Positions 33,070 through 45,608 of a stretch of 64,000 nucleotides of DNA are shown here, in pieces (position 1 is the first letter of the stretch; each line of letters starts with the position of its first letter). Location: NCBI GenBank assembly GCA_039707655.1, contig CM077672.1:193916037-193980036 (forward strand), in the 5' to 3' direction. Under the pieces are notes generated by a model that was not told the DNA's origin, ran no database searches, and worked only from the letters and a program-made list of their open reading frames with translations. The position numbers and the translations under genes were made by a program. Source of the DNA: Elymus sibiricus. Its lineage: Eukaryota > Streptophyta > Magnoliopsida > Poales > Poaceae.

Positions 33070-34575
33070 TCACTATTGAACAATGACGTCTTTAACTAAA
33101 TTTGTTGATTGCGATATATAATAGGGATAATTCTGTAGAGATTTGTCGGACATAGAACACATGTCTAACTTTTTCTACGCACGCTACACACTTACTCGTA
33201 GCATTTACTAATAACGACTATGCATGGAATAAGCTATAATGAGAAAACTCGTGTGTGGTTTTACTCATGTTGTCCTCACTCGGTAGCCATACGTTATAGC
33301 CGGATAAGAATAAGCTAGCTCATCTTTTGGTTGGCGGGATACAGTCAAAACCTAGCAGTATGCATGCATACCGTTAGGGCATGCTCTTCTAAGTCTAAAG
33401 CCTACTAATATGCACGTAAAGCATTACAATCGGACATGTGGTACTCCTTACATGTGATTCTAACATACTAACGTTAAACCCGAGCCAAAAACAAACTATC
33501 TCATTTTTTCGGTGCGTGTATATTGAAAGTTTTGACGCAATGTCTTTTATTCGAAAAGAAGGCATCAACCCAGCCTCTTGACTTGACCTACAGAAAGCAT
33601 TACTCGTGAACTATCTTCTCACACCGAGGATTCTAAGATAATGCATGAAATGTGTTTGATCCGGATAAACATAATCGAACTATCTTCTGGTTGGTCGAAT
33701 GTTGCATAGACTTGCATGAATTTGCCCAAACGAGTCGCTCTGCGCTTTGCATAAACCAGCCGACATAACACATTCAATAAATAATCACTAAACATCTATA
33801 TGAAATATGTTTGCATCAAGAGAATCACTATGTAGTGAATAATGACGTCCTTAACTAAAATTTATTGATCGATAAATAAAATAAGGATGGTTCCGTGGAG
33901 ATTTGTCGGATGTGCGATAGAGCACACACGTCCAACTTTCCGTACGAACGCAACACACTCATTCTTCGCATTTATTAATAAGTATGTGTGAAGTAAACTA
34001 TAACGAAAAATCTAGTGACTCTGGTCGTACTCATGCTATCATCACACGGTATCCATACGTTAAAATCTGATAATAACGAGCTAACTCATCTTTTGGTTGG
34101 CGGGAAACACTTAAAACCTAACGGTATGAATGCAGAGCGTTAGGGCAATGCTCTTGTAACTCGAGAACCTAACAATATGCATGTACAGCAATACAAAATC
34201 GTACATGTAGTTCTCCTTACGCAGAATCCTAGCATACGAAACATGTTAAGCCAAGCTAACAAATGAATTAACTCATGTTTTGATTGCATGTATATCCTAA
34301 CATAGGGTTTTGACGCAATGTTTTTTCTTGGCCAAGGAGGTACCTCCCCAGCCTCTTGACTCAACGTATGGAAAGCATTGCTCGTGAATAAAAAATGAGC
34401 TAACTCGTCCTCACATGGAGGATCCTAACATTCTGGTTGGTCGAAACATTACATAGACTTACCCGAATTTCGCCCTAGCCAATCTAAAAAGCACTTTGCA
34501 TAAACCAGCCGTCACAACACATTCAACTGAACAATCACTAAACATCTGTATGAAACTTGTTTGCATATGTAGTCG
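33070..34575. repeat. Two-copy tandem duplication of about 755 bp upstream of the HIPP gene
   Basis: Copy A (about 33070-33826) and copy B (about 33827-34575) share ordered blocks: AATGACGTC(C/T)TTAACTAA, GAGATTTGTCGGA, CTCATCTTTTGGTTGGCGGGA, TTTTGACGCAATGT, CCAGCCTCTTGACT, CATAAACCAGCCG and AATCACTAAACATCT. They differ by many substitutions and indels, so the duplication is old. Confidence 0.8.
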
Positions 34576-35482
34576 AGGTTCAAATCCACATTGGGGTTCT
34601 TAGACCAAGCAGACAAGTATAAGCTGTACATAAACAAGTTAACGGAATATTCCTCTGGTGGGCCGTTATCCGCACGTCCCGAGAGAAACAGTAGGCTCTA
34701 CAGTCTAACTGAAGTCACAGAGAGGGGACTGATATGAAATTGGCAGTCCAGTTGAACAAGACTTGTTTGTACACTTTTGCGAAAAAGAAAAGAACCGGGG
34801 GTGGGGGGCATCGGTAAGCGTAGTACTACACTAGTATAACATCCGGGTACCCTCACATGTTGAACATCTCCCTGTACTTACTGACAAGTGACAAAGGGTA
34901 TTTAATCCTCTCTCTGGCTAGTCTTTTGTAGGAGTAGTAGGATTTCACACACACACACAATCGGCCGAGGGCAGGGGAGGGCAAAGGGAAAGGCTTCCGC
35001 TCCAGTGCCAAAGGCTAAAGTCGAAATAAAAGGGTAAGCAGATGGAGGATGGTGCCCGTGCTCATTAGCTAGCGAGAGAGGAAGGAAGCCTCTCCTCTCC
35101 TCTCCTCTCGCCATCTCCAACCCCTCTTCCTTCTCTGGACCACACGGGCTTAATAGACCAAGCCCCTCTTGGTTTTCTGCTTACACACAAACTCTAATAA
35201 GCCAGCCCTGCTCCTTTTCTCTCTCCCTCCGTTGCACTTACTCTTTTGCGTGTGAGTGTGTGTGGAGAGATATTATATTGCAGGACACCAAGTTATCTCC
35301 ATCGAGAAGGCATTTTTTCTCTCTCCCTTCTGATCATACCACACCACCTCTCTCCCCCCGTTGTAGAGAGCAATGTTTTCCTGGTTGTTGTTGTTCTTGT
35401 TGTTTGTTCTTCGTCTGATTTGAGGCCTCCGTGTGACAGATCTGGTCGTTGGGGGTGCGGGCACTTGAGGAGGCGGTCAGGG
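34576..35482 (+). promoter_or_regulatory. Upstream region and probable 5' UTR of the HIPP gene
   Basis: Includes a CA repeat (34950-34961), TCCTC-type pyrimidine repeats (35089-35110) and CT-rich leader sequence with a GTGTGTGTGG tract (about 35255-35265), typical of grass 5' UTRs. AAATAAAAGG near 35025 is a weak TATA-like match. The transcription start cannot be fixed from sequence. Confidence 0.45.
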
Positions 35483-37376
35483 ATGAGTAAGGAGGAGGTG
35501 CTCAAGATACAGGTGCGTTCTTGCTTCGTCTCAACTCAAGACATTCCGTGTTCCTTCTTGATTTTGCTGCCATTCTTGATTGATTAGGCACGCACGCAGC
35601 TTTACTTTGCTTCTCTTTTCACCTGTGTTTCCTCCCGTGTCCCCCGCTATCTTGTGTTTCGAAACCTCCTTGTTTTGCTATTTTGGTGACCCTGTGTTCT
35701 CTGTTCCTCCGAAATTCCCAGACTTGCGTTCTCAAAGTGAACATCCACTGTGATGGCTGCCAGAAGAAGGTCAAGAAGATCCTGCACAAGATTGAAGGTG
35801 AGGACATAAGCTTTTTTTTAATAATCTATCTAATTGCTTCAGTTTCGCTCTTGCTTATTATTATCTCTGCATTTTTTAGTTAATTTTCTGTAACGGAGAT
35901 GTGTTGAATTCATCGTCAGGGGTGTACCAATCCAGCATAGACCCGGAGCAGGGGAAGGTGACGGTGTCTGGCATGGTGGATCCGGACACCATCATCAAGA
36001 AGCTGACCAAGGCTGGCAAGCCAGCCGAACTCTGGGGGTCCAAGGCTGGCATGGCTAACCAGTTTCAGAAGCTCCACCTTGACGGTGGTGGCAAGGGCCA
36101 GGCTAAGGACGCCGGTGGCAAGGGCCAGTCCAAGGACGCCGGCGGTGGCAAAGGCCAGAAAGGCGGCGGCGGTGGCGGAGGTGCTAGCAAGGACGCAAAG
36201 ATGATGATGCCGCAGCCGACGGCGCAGCAGCTTCAGCAGCTGCAACAGCAGATGCAGATGAAGGGAATGAAGCTGCCGCAGTTCATGGACGGGAAGATGC
36301 CGTTCGCGGCGGCCGCGCCGATGAAGGACCCCAAGTCCGTCAAGTTCAGCCTCCCACCAGAGGATGAGTTCGGGGACGACGGCAGCGAGTTCGACGACGA
36401 GTTCGACGACTTCGACGACGAGGATGATTTCGACGATGACGGCCTCGACGACGATTACTTCGACGACCCCAAGATGATGATGAAGCCGATGGCCATGCCA
36501 CCGAACGCCGGTGGGGGAGACAAGAAGGGTGGCAACAATGGTGCCAAGAAGGGTGGCAACGAGATCCCCGTGCAGATCAAGGGGAACCCCAACAACGGCG
36601 GTGGCGGTGGCGGTGGCAAGAAAGACGCAGGTGGCAAGCAGAACCAAGGTGGCGGGGGCGGTAACGTCAACGGCGGTGGCAAGAATGGAGGCGGTGGCCA
36701 GCCGAACAACGCCAAAGGGGGAGGAGGCGCCCCGGGCGGCGCGGGCCAGCCGGGCCAACCTGGGAAGAAGGGCGGCGGCGGTGGCCCCGGCCTCGGTGTC
36801 GGTGGACCGATGGGCGGCATCGGCATGCCGCCGCAGCAGCAGGCCATGATGAGGCCTAACATGATGGGCGCTGCCGGCTTTCCTGGTATGGGCCCGATGG
36901 GAGGGCCCATGGGCCACCACCCCCACATGGGAGGCGTGCAGGGCGGTGGCGGAGCCGCTCATGGCATGCCGGCCGGTGGCATGCCTCCACCTGGGTTCTA
37001 CCAGGGTGGCGCGGGCGGGGGCGGCGGCATGCCGTCCGGTCCCGCCGAGATGATGCAGGCTGCCGCGGCAGGCGGGAACCCCATGGCGCAGCAGCAGTAC
37101 ATGGCCATGATGCAGCACCAGCAACAAATGATGATGCAGCAGCAGCAGCAACAACAGCAGGCGATGATGAACGGGCACGGGCACGGGCACGCCCACCCCC
37201 ACCACGGCGGCGGTGGCGCTCCGGCGGGGTACCCGGCGATGCCGATGGGGTACGGGTACGGGCGGCCGCCTATGCCGTACCCAATGGCGTACCCGATGCC
37301 GATGCAGCCGCACCCGCACGCGGACCCTTACAACTACTTCAGCGACGAGAACCCCAACAGCTGCTCGGTGATGTGA
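35483..37376 (+). CDS. Heavy-metal-associated isoprenylated plant protein (HIPP family)
   Basis: Three exons join in phase: 35483-35512, 35722-35797 and 35920-37376. Introns are GT/AG and the product has 520 residues. Residues about 11-75 form an HMA domain with metal-binding CDGC at 20-23 (VLKVNIHCDGCQKKVKKIL). Next come Gly/Lys-rich repeats, an Asp/Glu tract (about 183-220), a long Gly/Asn/Pro/Met region, a Gln run (about 441-450) and His-rich HGHGHAHPHH. The C-terminus CSVM is a CaaX prenylation box, so the protein is probably membrane-anchored and binds metal. Plant HIPPs act in metal handling and stress. This is the only intact host gene seen. Confidence 0.95.
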
Positions 37377-37900
37377 AGAGAGGAGACGGATCGTGGCCTG
37401 CCGCCGCTGTGCTGTACCCAGTGCAGTGGCCGGTGGTTGCTTTCCTTTCTCTTCTCTTCTCTTCTCACTGCCGCCGCTCTGTTCAAAGCCAGCCAACCAA
37501 CCAGCCAACCGGAAGGAAGGAACTCTCAGTCAGGTGCTCGATCGTCGTCGTCCATCATGGATCAGTCAGTCAGTATACATGGGAAACGAGTCCCATCTCA
37601 TCTAGCTCGCTCCTTTTTCTCTCTCACTTAGCTTATTTTCACCTTTCTTTTTCTCAAAAAAAGAAGTGAACTTCCTTGAAAGCGAAGGTAGGTATAGTAA
37701 TTATCTATAGTTGTCATAAGAGATGATGGTGCTTTTTATAATTCGAGACTAAGAAGGTGCTGCTGGTGGTTTCCTTCTTGCATCGCATGCATATCGCCGA
37801 TGTGTTCGCTTTGGTTTGCTTTGCTTTGGGTGTTTCGTGCTGTGGATGCATGACTGGCAGTGCAGCTTATCCCTCCCATTCCACACACATATACTACTGG
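37377..37900 (+). other. Probable 3' UTR of the HIPP gene
   Basis: Pyrimidine-rich sequence with ATCGTCGTCGTCC and T-rich stretches follows the stop. No single poly(A) signal stands out. ORFs here are shadows. Confidence 0.5.
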
Positions 37901-38165
37901 AGGGAGTAGTAGTAGTGGAATGTTGTCAACTCAACTCGGTAGTGCCTTTAGCTTTCTGCCTTGGTTCGTCGGTGTGAGAGAAGAAAGATATACTAGTCTA
38001 CTCCTCCCGTCCCGGCCATGGTGACGGACAGAGGTGAATGGAGAAGGTGATGATGATGGTTGCGGTGGTCCATGTGAGCGGGCGAGGAAGGAGAGGAGAG
38101 GATGCTAGGTGCAGTTTTTGGCTATGCTTTCTTTTTCCTGCGCCCTGCACTCACATTATTGAGGC
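37901..38165. other. Gene-proximal sequence without recognised feature
   Basis: Moderate GC with no domain-bearing ORF. Confidence 0.35.
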
Positions 38166-38480
38166 CTTTCACGGTGCTTCACCGTGGACAGGTGCTAAGC
38201 ATGTCACATAAGCAAAAACATGACATGGCATAATAATTAAAGAGGAGAGAGAGCACTTTGATGACCCCAGGAAGAACCAATGCCAAGCACGTGAACCTAG
38301 GCAAACCATTTAAATGAGAGAAGTTGGCCATGCATGAAAGAGTTTAGATGCTAAGTCATTAAATAAAGTGAGCTTGGCAACAACAAGTTAAGCACCTATG
38401 CATTGAGGAGTTGAGTTGCTAAACTATTTAATGCTCTTAGCACCTCACCTAAGCACCTTTGCATTGATGGGTAAGATTGG
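38166..38480. mobile_element. MITE-like element (candidate)
   Basis: AGGTGCTAAGCATG near the left and CTCTTAGCACCTCACCTAAGCACC near the right form imperfect inverted ends around AT-rich sequence with AAATAAAGTGAGCTTGGCAA. Size and position near a gene suit a miniature inverted-repeat element. Exact ends and TSD are not clear. Confidence 0.4.
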
Positions 38481-40250
38481 GCTGTCCCTAGCTAGCTGCA
38501 TTCAGGTTGGCTTACACCAGAATTGCACACTCCCATCCTATGACCACAGTAATAAACACCACCACTGCCGCCTGCCTGCCCCTGCCTCTGCCTCCGCCTG
38601 CATGCTATTTCTCCCTCGCTGCCTGGTCCCTCACATCAATCAATTGATTCCTCTCCCTCCAACTACCCCCCTACCAAGGTAAAAAAAAAGAGAGAACATT
38701 TGGACCTTTGTCATCGACCGATCCACCCAGGGCGATCAAGTACGTACTGCACGTCTGCACCCCTCCAAAGCCTCGAGCCATCACCACCCATCGCCTTTTC
38801 TCTTTCCTCCGAACGGCTCCATGGATCTTGGTACTGCTCTCTCTCTACGTAGTGGTACGTGCTTGCTCAGAGCTCAGTTCGGTTTAGTTGTACGCGTGGT
38901 ACTGTTGGTATATATTGATTATTCGATTGTTTTGAGAGGCCCGGTGTTGCTTTGTCGCGGATGGCGGATCCATTCCCGCTGGGCGCCGCGCCGGAGAGCC
39001 ATCCCACGCGCCGTGTCAGGGGTTGGGACCGGCCGGCGCGCGGCCAGCGGCAATGGTCGCCGCTGATCCTCTCCATTGGACGTGCCATGCCATCATTAGC
39101 CATCATGGTTCCATATCGAGCTTTTAAACCACGGCTCGACCGCCATCATTGACCTCCAAATGGGCAGCTGCTGTGCTCCAGTTTTATTTATGATATGATA
39201 ATGCATTCGGTCGTTCCCAAACAACTTTCTCCGAGGAGGTTCGGTACGATCTAGTAGTAATTCTAGTTCTGAAGTGGGGCAGCAGGTGATGGACCGAACG
39301 GAATGGAATGGAATGGGAATGCAACAATTGTGCTGCTACCACCATGCAGGCAGAGGCAGGGCGCTCCTATAGTCCTACGCTAGTCCCATGTCACGGCTCC
39401 GGGATAAAAAGTTAAGCGCTCGTAGTCGTAGGTCAAAGAAAAAAGAAAGAGGGGGAAATTATAATACTCCTACTATGTTAGCTAGGCTGCGAGTTCCGGG
39501 CCATGTTTTCGGGGGATGCATCGCGGCACTGAATCATTGCAGAGGGGGAGTCCATGTCGTCGTTGCTTGCTTCAAAGTGATCTAAATCTATCATCTATCG
39601 ATGGCTAGCAGTACTACAGTCCTACTAGCGCTAGTGTGTTAGGATAGCTGTCTCTAAACAAGCCGGGTGCCTTTATGGCGGCAGCAGGAGGAGATGCATG
39701 ATGGTGTGATGGTGTGCCGCAATTATGGCGTTTTAAGGGTAGGAGGGTAGGGCCCTGCTCGCACCACCACGCGCCCTGTAATAATCCTGACCTGCCTTAG
39801 AGCATCTTCAGTACGTGCTCGGAGCACTAAAACGAGAAAGCTCCGCATTACAACTCTAAACTCACCACTCGGTTTAAGATTCAACCATCACCTTTAAAAC
39901 CGATTGTCCTACATCCTTAACTTGCTATCTGGTTCACAAATCAACCCTTCATCCGGTTTTGACCGGTTTTGACTACGTTGCGGTATACTGGGCAACACCA
40001 CTTCACAGCCAACTAAGCCCAACTTTTTTTTAGACAAACTAAGCCCAACTAAAAAAACCACTAGGGTCGTATCCTCTCTCTCCAGCTAGCAGCCACACCC
40101 GCCGCCCTGGCCGCCCCAACTCTGTTCGCTCCCGGCGACCAGCACTGCACATCGGCTGCACTCTCTCCCTTCCCCTCGGCCTCGCCCCAACCTCAAGGAA
40201 ATTTTTCGATAAAAGGGTTGATTTTAGTGGCTCAAAATGGAGCATCTAGA
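38481..40250. other. Unassigned 3' flank
   Basis: No intact gene. GC-rich patches (38940-39070) give short ORFs without domains. AGAGCATCTTCAGTACGTGCTCGGAGCAC near 39800 resembles the end of a Harbinger-like element but has no partner. Confidence 0.35.
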
Positions 40251-41785
40251 GGATATATAACACAATGAGTACACACCCGGCCTCTGCATAGTTAGGATGC
40301 ATACAGTCAACCCGAATAAACGCTCACAAAAAAAATGACAGACAAATAGCAAAGTCATATAAGACCAAAACTATGCGTAGACGAGGAAACAAAAAAATCA
40401 AAACGATCAGATCCGCGATCGGCAAACTACAACAATGATCATATCTACACCAACCATCTAATGACACCACACGGACGACGATGCTCTTCAACAGCAACGC
40501 CTTCAGGAAGGGAGCGACACCCAAGCTCCGCCATCACCGGATCCAAACACCAAAGCCAGAATTCAGGTTTTCATCCTAAAGAACCAATTGAGCAATACCT
40601 TCAACAAGATAACGACATAAAAAAACATTGTCATTGCCAGGCATAACCAACTCAGGTCAGACCTAGACTTTCACCCTGGAGCTCGAGACCGGGTGCTCGA
40701 GTAGCACCACCATCAAAGTTTCTCAAGTGTTGTCGCCACCACTTTTCCGCGATCCCATTAGCTACATGTAATGCGACCGCCGCCACTACACAACCATCCG
40801 TCTGCGTGAAGTCGTCGTCCATAATTGTCGAGCTGCTGCAATTCGCCGATCGTCTGGCTCACAGTCATCACGTCCATGGTTCCGCAAGCCGTATGCACAC
40901 AATGAGCAGCGGATTGTCATCTTCTCCCCACACACTATGAGTACTCCCTGGGAAAGCCACTGATAGTTGGTGATCTCGATGCAACACAAGTATGCGAGAT
41001 AATAACTTCAATGCCTAACGATCTTCAAGCATGATCGCCTTGAATCCCCATGTCCACACCTTCGAATTGGGGCCGTGGAGGTGCCGATGCCAATGTTTCC
41101 AAGGTGGCGACAATCTATGGTTGACAATCACCAAACACCCGAGCACACGGCCTTCTACGGCGTCGGTGATGCATCCGCATCAGAGGCGTGCGTCGTGGCA
41201 AATCAGGAGGCAGGAGGCGGTGTCCTTGGGTAGCACGAGCAGATCGGGACCTTGTGACGACGCCACTAGGCCCGACAGAGTCGACGTAGCCGCGCCAGGA
41301 ACCACCGAGGTTCAACGACGACATGGCCGTGCGATCTTGGAGGGGATCGCTGATATGATCTAGGGTCACGAGTCGGGGAAGGAGAAGCAACAAGCGCCGC
41401 ATGCGTCGCCCACGGATGCACCACACACAATCAGCCTCCCGTCGCCGTCTTCCACCAACCTGCCGCAGGGCCGCCGCCCCAGAAACCCTCGCCCTTGGCC
41501 TCCATTGCCCCACATGAGGCGGCCTCCCCTAGCAGAAGAACACCCCCGCCAAGCTTGGTAGCGGGCTCGCCGCCACCACGGCCTAGGCCCACGGCAGCGG
41601 CGGAGGAGAGAGCCGACGGGAAGGGAGCTGGCGGTGGCGCTAGGGTTCATCCCTGGTGTCGCCTAGGGAGCGACGCGGGGGACTCGGTCGAACCCTTTTT
41701 ACGAGATTCAAAGACAGGGAGTACCTAGACGAGATCCTTCCCAGCGTCGAGGCGGACATGGGTGCAGTCCTTCTCAGCGAAGCAC
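40251..41785. other. Probable interspersed repeat or retroposed sequence, unclassified
   Basis: Starts near GGCCTCTGCATAGTTAGGATGCATACAGTCAACC, then A-rich sequence, then GC-rich sequence ending GCTAGGGTTCATCCCTGGTGTCGCC. On the minus strand this looks like the GC-rich 5' region of a repeat, but no reverse transcriptase or other motif is readable. Confidence 0.3.
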
Positions 41786-41952
41786 CACTACAAAATCGGT
41801 TCTATTTTGTTGACGAAAACCCTGGTGATGGAACAGGAAACGTCGCCTAAGATCATTTTCTGTGACGGGACTTTGGTGACGTTCTGGCCTGATTTTCGGC
41901 GACACATTCGGCCGTCATTAGGCGTGTGCATATTTTGCGACGATTTGTAGTG
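41786..41952. mobile_element. CACTA-type end or small non-autonomous CACTA
   Basis: Begins CACTACAAAATCG and ends CGATTTGTAGTG, near-complementary ends 167 bp apart. It is related to the element starting at 46463 (CACTACAAAATTTGCTCTATTTTG). No matching 3-bp TSD is visible, so it could also be only the left end of a longer truncated element reaching about 42463. Confidence 0.5.
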
Positions 41953-42362
41953 TCATACTTAAGGATTTTTAAAATCTCAATTGCTTATAGTATTAAAATT
42001 TCCTGTCTAGGGCCAAATCACAAAATATATATTTGTGATTACACTTATCGTCTCCCCCATGTGGGGCCACTTGACAGCAACAAAAATAACCCATTAGCAG
42101 AAAAAACAATTGAGCCCCTAGATTTGAGCCAAGGAACTGATGCCAACGTCGTGGTGACCGCCCGAATAGCACCCCGATGGCGTGGTCATCGCTTGAACGG
42201 GATGCAATGGTAGTGCTTGTCACGATTTAGATTGAAACTACACTGGTCATGAGAGGATTAATTGGACAACTTCATAAAACATAAAGATAATACTTAATAT
42301 CATTACAAGATATGCAGAAGATCATACATAATTAACTTGCATATTCTAGAACCTAACAGAAC

Positions 42363-42463
42363 TACTTGAAGGTATTCATCGTCGTCGCTGCCGTCCTCCT
42401 TGTCACCGCCGTCGTCCTCCTTGCTGAAGTCTGACTCGTCGCCGTCGTCATCCCAGTCGTTAA
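42363..42463 (-). pseudogene. Acidic C-terminal exon fragment
   Basis: On the minus strand the frame reads an Asp/Glu-rich peptide (NDWDDDGDESDFSKEDD and so on) toward CTTCAAGTAGTTCTG. It may be the 3' exon of the CACTA whose end is at 41786, cut by the gypsy remnant. It is too short to identify. Confidence 0.3.
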
Positions 42464-43095
42464 GTTTAAAGAGGTTATTTTTTAAGGTTTGGAGTCCCTA
42501 GATATTTAATGACTGATGGTGGTTCACATTTTATTCATGGTGCTTTCCGTAAAGTTCTAGCTAAATATGATGTAAACCATCGAGTAGCATCACCCTATCG
42601 TCCTCAGTCTAGTGGGCAAATAGAATTGAGTAACAGAGAAATAAAATTAATCTTGCAAAAGATTGTTAATAGATCTAGAAAGAATTGGTCTATGAAACTT
42701 GATGATGCTCTTTGAGCATACATGATATAAAAATCCTATGGGTATGTCCCCGTATTAAGTGGTTTATGAAAAAGCTTGTCATTTACCTCTTGAGTTAGAA
42801 CATAAAGCTTATTGGGTGATTAAAGAACTTAATTATGATTATAAACTTGCCGGTGAAAAGAGGTTATTTGATATTAGTTCTCTGGATGAGTGAAGAACGG
42901 AAGCTTATGAAAATGCCAAGTTATTTAAAAAAAAGGTTATGGCATGATAAAAGAATTCAGAAGTGGGAATTTAATATTAGCGACAAAGTTCTTTGTATAA
43001 TTCTCGTTTTTGACATTTTGCAGGCAAACTTCTCTCAAATGGGAAGGCCCCTACATTGTCGAAGAGAATTTATCGCTCTGGAGCCATCAAAATCA
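42464..43095 (+). pseudogene. Gypsy (Athila-type) integrase fragment
   Basis: The frame gives an integrase core segment: MTDGGSHFIHGAF, VASPYRPQSSGQIELSNREI and KNWSMKLDDAL. The first Asp and the Glu of GQIELSN fit the D-D-35-E catalytic layout, but the rest of the core is absent. After TGA at 42713 the frame is riddled with stops and shifts, ending near a readable KWEGPYIVEE-like segment (about 43036). Integrase inserts element DNA; this copy cannot function. Confidence 0.8.
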
Positions 43096-43374
43096 ATAAA
43101 GCCGAGGGAAATAAACCGAAGGTGGCTAATGGGCAAAGACATAAATATTATATTGCATGTACCCTCATTAACATTAATCGGACTTTATTCAAGTAATTAC
43201 ACCGGAGGACTACATAGAAGAGACCTTCCGGAGCACTCCAGAATCCTGAAAAAGGAATAAGTATGTGATACGGTAAGTAAACCAACTCCAAAAATTCCAT
43301 AAAAATACTTTCTGTCAATTTTGGAATAGATAAAAAATTAGAAAAATAAGAAACAACCGAGAGAGTCCACGAGG

Positions 43375-43450
43375 GAGCCACAAGCCTAGGGGGCGCCCCT
43401 GCCCCCCTGGGCACGCCACCTGAGCTTATGGGCCCCTCGTGCACTTTCCC
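43375..43450 (+). repeat. LTR-type GC-rich motif inside an Athila-like internal region
   Basis: GAGCCACAAGCCTAGGGGGCGCCCC and related sequence match the motif inside the LTRs at 45890-45940 and 60645-60710. This suggests an internal promoter derived from LTR-like sequence. Confidence 0.5.
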
Positions 43451-43595
43451 GACTCCGTATTCTTCCCGTATACTTATCCTGCAAGAGAAAAATTCATTAT
43501 ATGTACCTTTTGGTGTTTTGACCTCCGTATCGCAAGTTTTTCTCCTGTTTTCGTTTCGAGCTATTTTCTGTCAGGATTTTGAGATCAAGTTCGTC

Positions 43596-44046
43596 ATGGC
43601 TCCTCGGACGCTTTGTACCAAGCACCGCATCGTTCGACCAGCTCTGGGTAAACGTCCTTTCAGTGAAGTTTACTACGAGTGGTCGTCGGGCGAGGAAGAC
43701 GCTCCCGATTGTGAGAAGAACACAGAGGGATCCCGAAGCAAGAACAAAGGAGAAAAAAGGGGGCCTTCTCCCAGCTTTTCCAGAGGCTATGGAGGAGAGC
43801 GAGTCCCAAGGGTCAATCTTTCCCATCTCGGTTGGAGCCATTAATGTTCAGAATAATTCTCCTTGTCGTGTGCAGGACAATATACTTCCTACTTCGTACC
43901 ATGACCTCCCTTCAGCTTTTATCGAAGCGCTGAAGGTCGCCGATGAGATGTGCGCACAAAATAGGGCACTCACACAAGAAGTGATTATACTCGAAGAGCA
44001 GAATCGTACTCTTCGTAATATTATTGCCAAGATGGCGTACTTTTAG
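43596..44046 (+). pseudogene. Small downstream ORF of an Athila-like element, frameshifted
   Basis: ATG 43596 starts MAPRTLCTKHRIVRPALGKR and runs to 43844. A second frame (ending TAA 44044) carries FIEALKVADEMCAQNRALTQ and VIILEEQNRTLRN, a probable coiled coil, from about 43820. Together they look like one gene of about 150 residues with a shift. Athila-lineage elements carry extra ORFs between pol and the 3' LTR. The function is unknown. Confidence 0.5.
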
Positions 44047-45594
44047 CCAAGGAGGACCAGCCCACCACTTCATCACCATCATCATCAAAGAAGAAAACTT
44101 GAGTACTCGGGTTTGGGCACCACACTTGGCTTGTTCCAAGCTTGGGGGAGGTGCCCCAGTATCGTATCACCATCACCTTTTACCATTATTATTTATCTTA
44201 GTTCGATCCACAGATATTTCATGATTTAGAAAAAGTATTATTATGAAGTAGTTTTTGAGTGCTTGTTTCATGATCGTGTTATCTATTTAATCGCGTGTGA
44301 GAGTCATATAATAAAGAGTAGTTTGAATATCTTTTGCTTTATTTCTTTGCTTCAATCTTAGCAAAATAAATTTCATATGCTAATCCCATGGGGAGTAATG
44401 AATTCACATAAAGAAGTATAATTGATAAAATTTGTTGGGAGTTAACAAACATAGCATTGGTCATTCAACAATTCATGAAAGAATAAATAAGGAAGAGAGA
44501 TTTCACATGCAAATACACTATCTTGGAAATCTTCTATGATTGTGAACCCCCATTAATTATTTTCAAACCTGAGCAAGTAGTTGATATTGGACAAGGAAGA
44601 CAACGTAATGAGTTATGTTCATATATATATTTGCATAGAAATTATATTGTCATGGATCCTCCAACATGTGGTGCTTGTTTATAATCTTTTGCTAGCCAAA
44701 ACTTCCGTACTAAGTAGAGATACTACGTGTGCATTCAAAAACCCTTAAACCCAGTTTCTAACCATGAGAGTCCACCATATCTACCTATGGATTAAATAAG
44801 ATCCTTCAAGTAAGTTGTCAACAGTGCAAGTAATAAAAAATTGCTCTTAAATATGTATGATCTTTTATTAAAAGGGAAAATAAGCTTTGCATGATATTAT
44901 GATGATGGAGTAATAAAAGCGACGGACTGCTCAATAAAGGCCATTATCATAAGGGGCAATGTAAAGTCACGTTCCTTTGTATTAAGAGTTTGCACATCCG
45001 AAAATCAAAAGTGCATGACAACCTCTTCTTCCCTCTGCGAAGGGCCTATCTTTTGTTCTTCAAGTTTTACTTTTTACTTGTATGCAAGAGTCAAAATATT
45101 TTCTCCTATTCCAATCTTAAATATTCTCCACTTGGCAAGCATCATGTGGTGGGGAAAGATCTAGGCACATATATCCAGTTGAATATATGCAATTGTGAGT
45201 TATTACTATTGACATGTATCCCTATGGTACGTAAGTTGGGAGGTGACAAATTAAACCCCCATCTTCCTCTATGTCTGATGGAAACGGTTTGTTCTATAAA
45301 CATGCTTTGAGTGCCAGCAATCATGGAAGACTATATGATAGTTGAGTATGTGGAGTTTGCTAATCAAAAGCTCTTAGATAGACCCTTCCGAAAAGTATGA
45401 TGAATTGTAATTGCTTGGATGACTGAGAACATAGTTTGTTAGTTTTCAAAAGAGTTTATTGTTTATGCTTTAGCTTGTGGATAGATTATTACTTGATCAT
45501 GAGAAGTTCACATTTTCTTTTATCGACACCTCTCTCTCTAAACATGTGGTCATGATTATCGAGTTCAGTATTCGCTTGAGGACAAGCGAAGTCT
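44047..45594 (+). other. Non-coding 3' internal region of the gypsy remnant
   Basis: AT-rich with no supported ORF. It leads to the polypurine tract. Confidence 0.5.
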
Positions 45595-45608
45595 AAGCTT
45601 GGGGGAGT
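45595..45608 (+). promoter_or_regulatory. Polypurine tract of the gypsy remnant
   Basis: AAGCTTGGGGGAGT directly precedes TGATACGTCC at 45609. Confidence 0.75.

Noticed and set aside
36455..36928. Pro-rich minus-strand ORF of 157 codons
   Set aside because: Complement of Gly codons in the HIPP Gly-rich region.
35916..37508. 530-codon minus-strand open frame over the HIPP gene
   Set aside because: It is the antisense shadow of the GC-rich third exon. It has no domain and the plus-strand gene has splice sites, an HMA domain and CaaX.
38821..39152. Short overlapping ORFs downstream of the HIPP gene
   Set aside because: No domain, no splice support, overlapping on both strands in GC-rich sequence.
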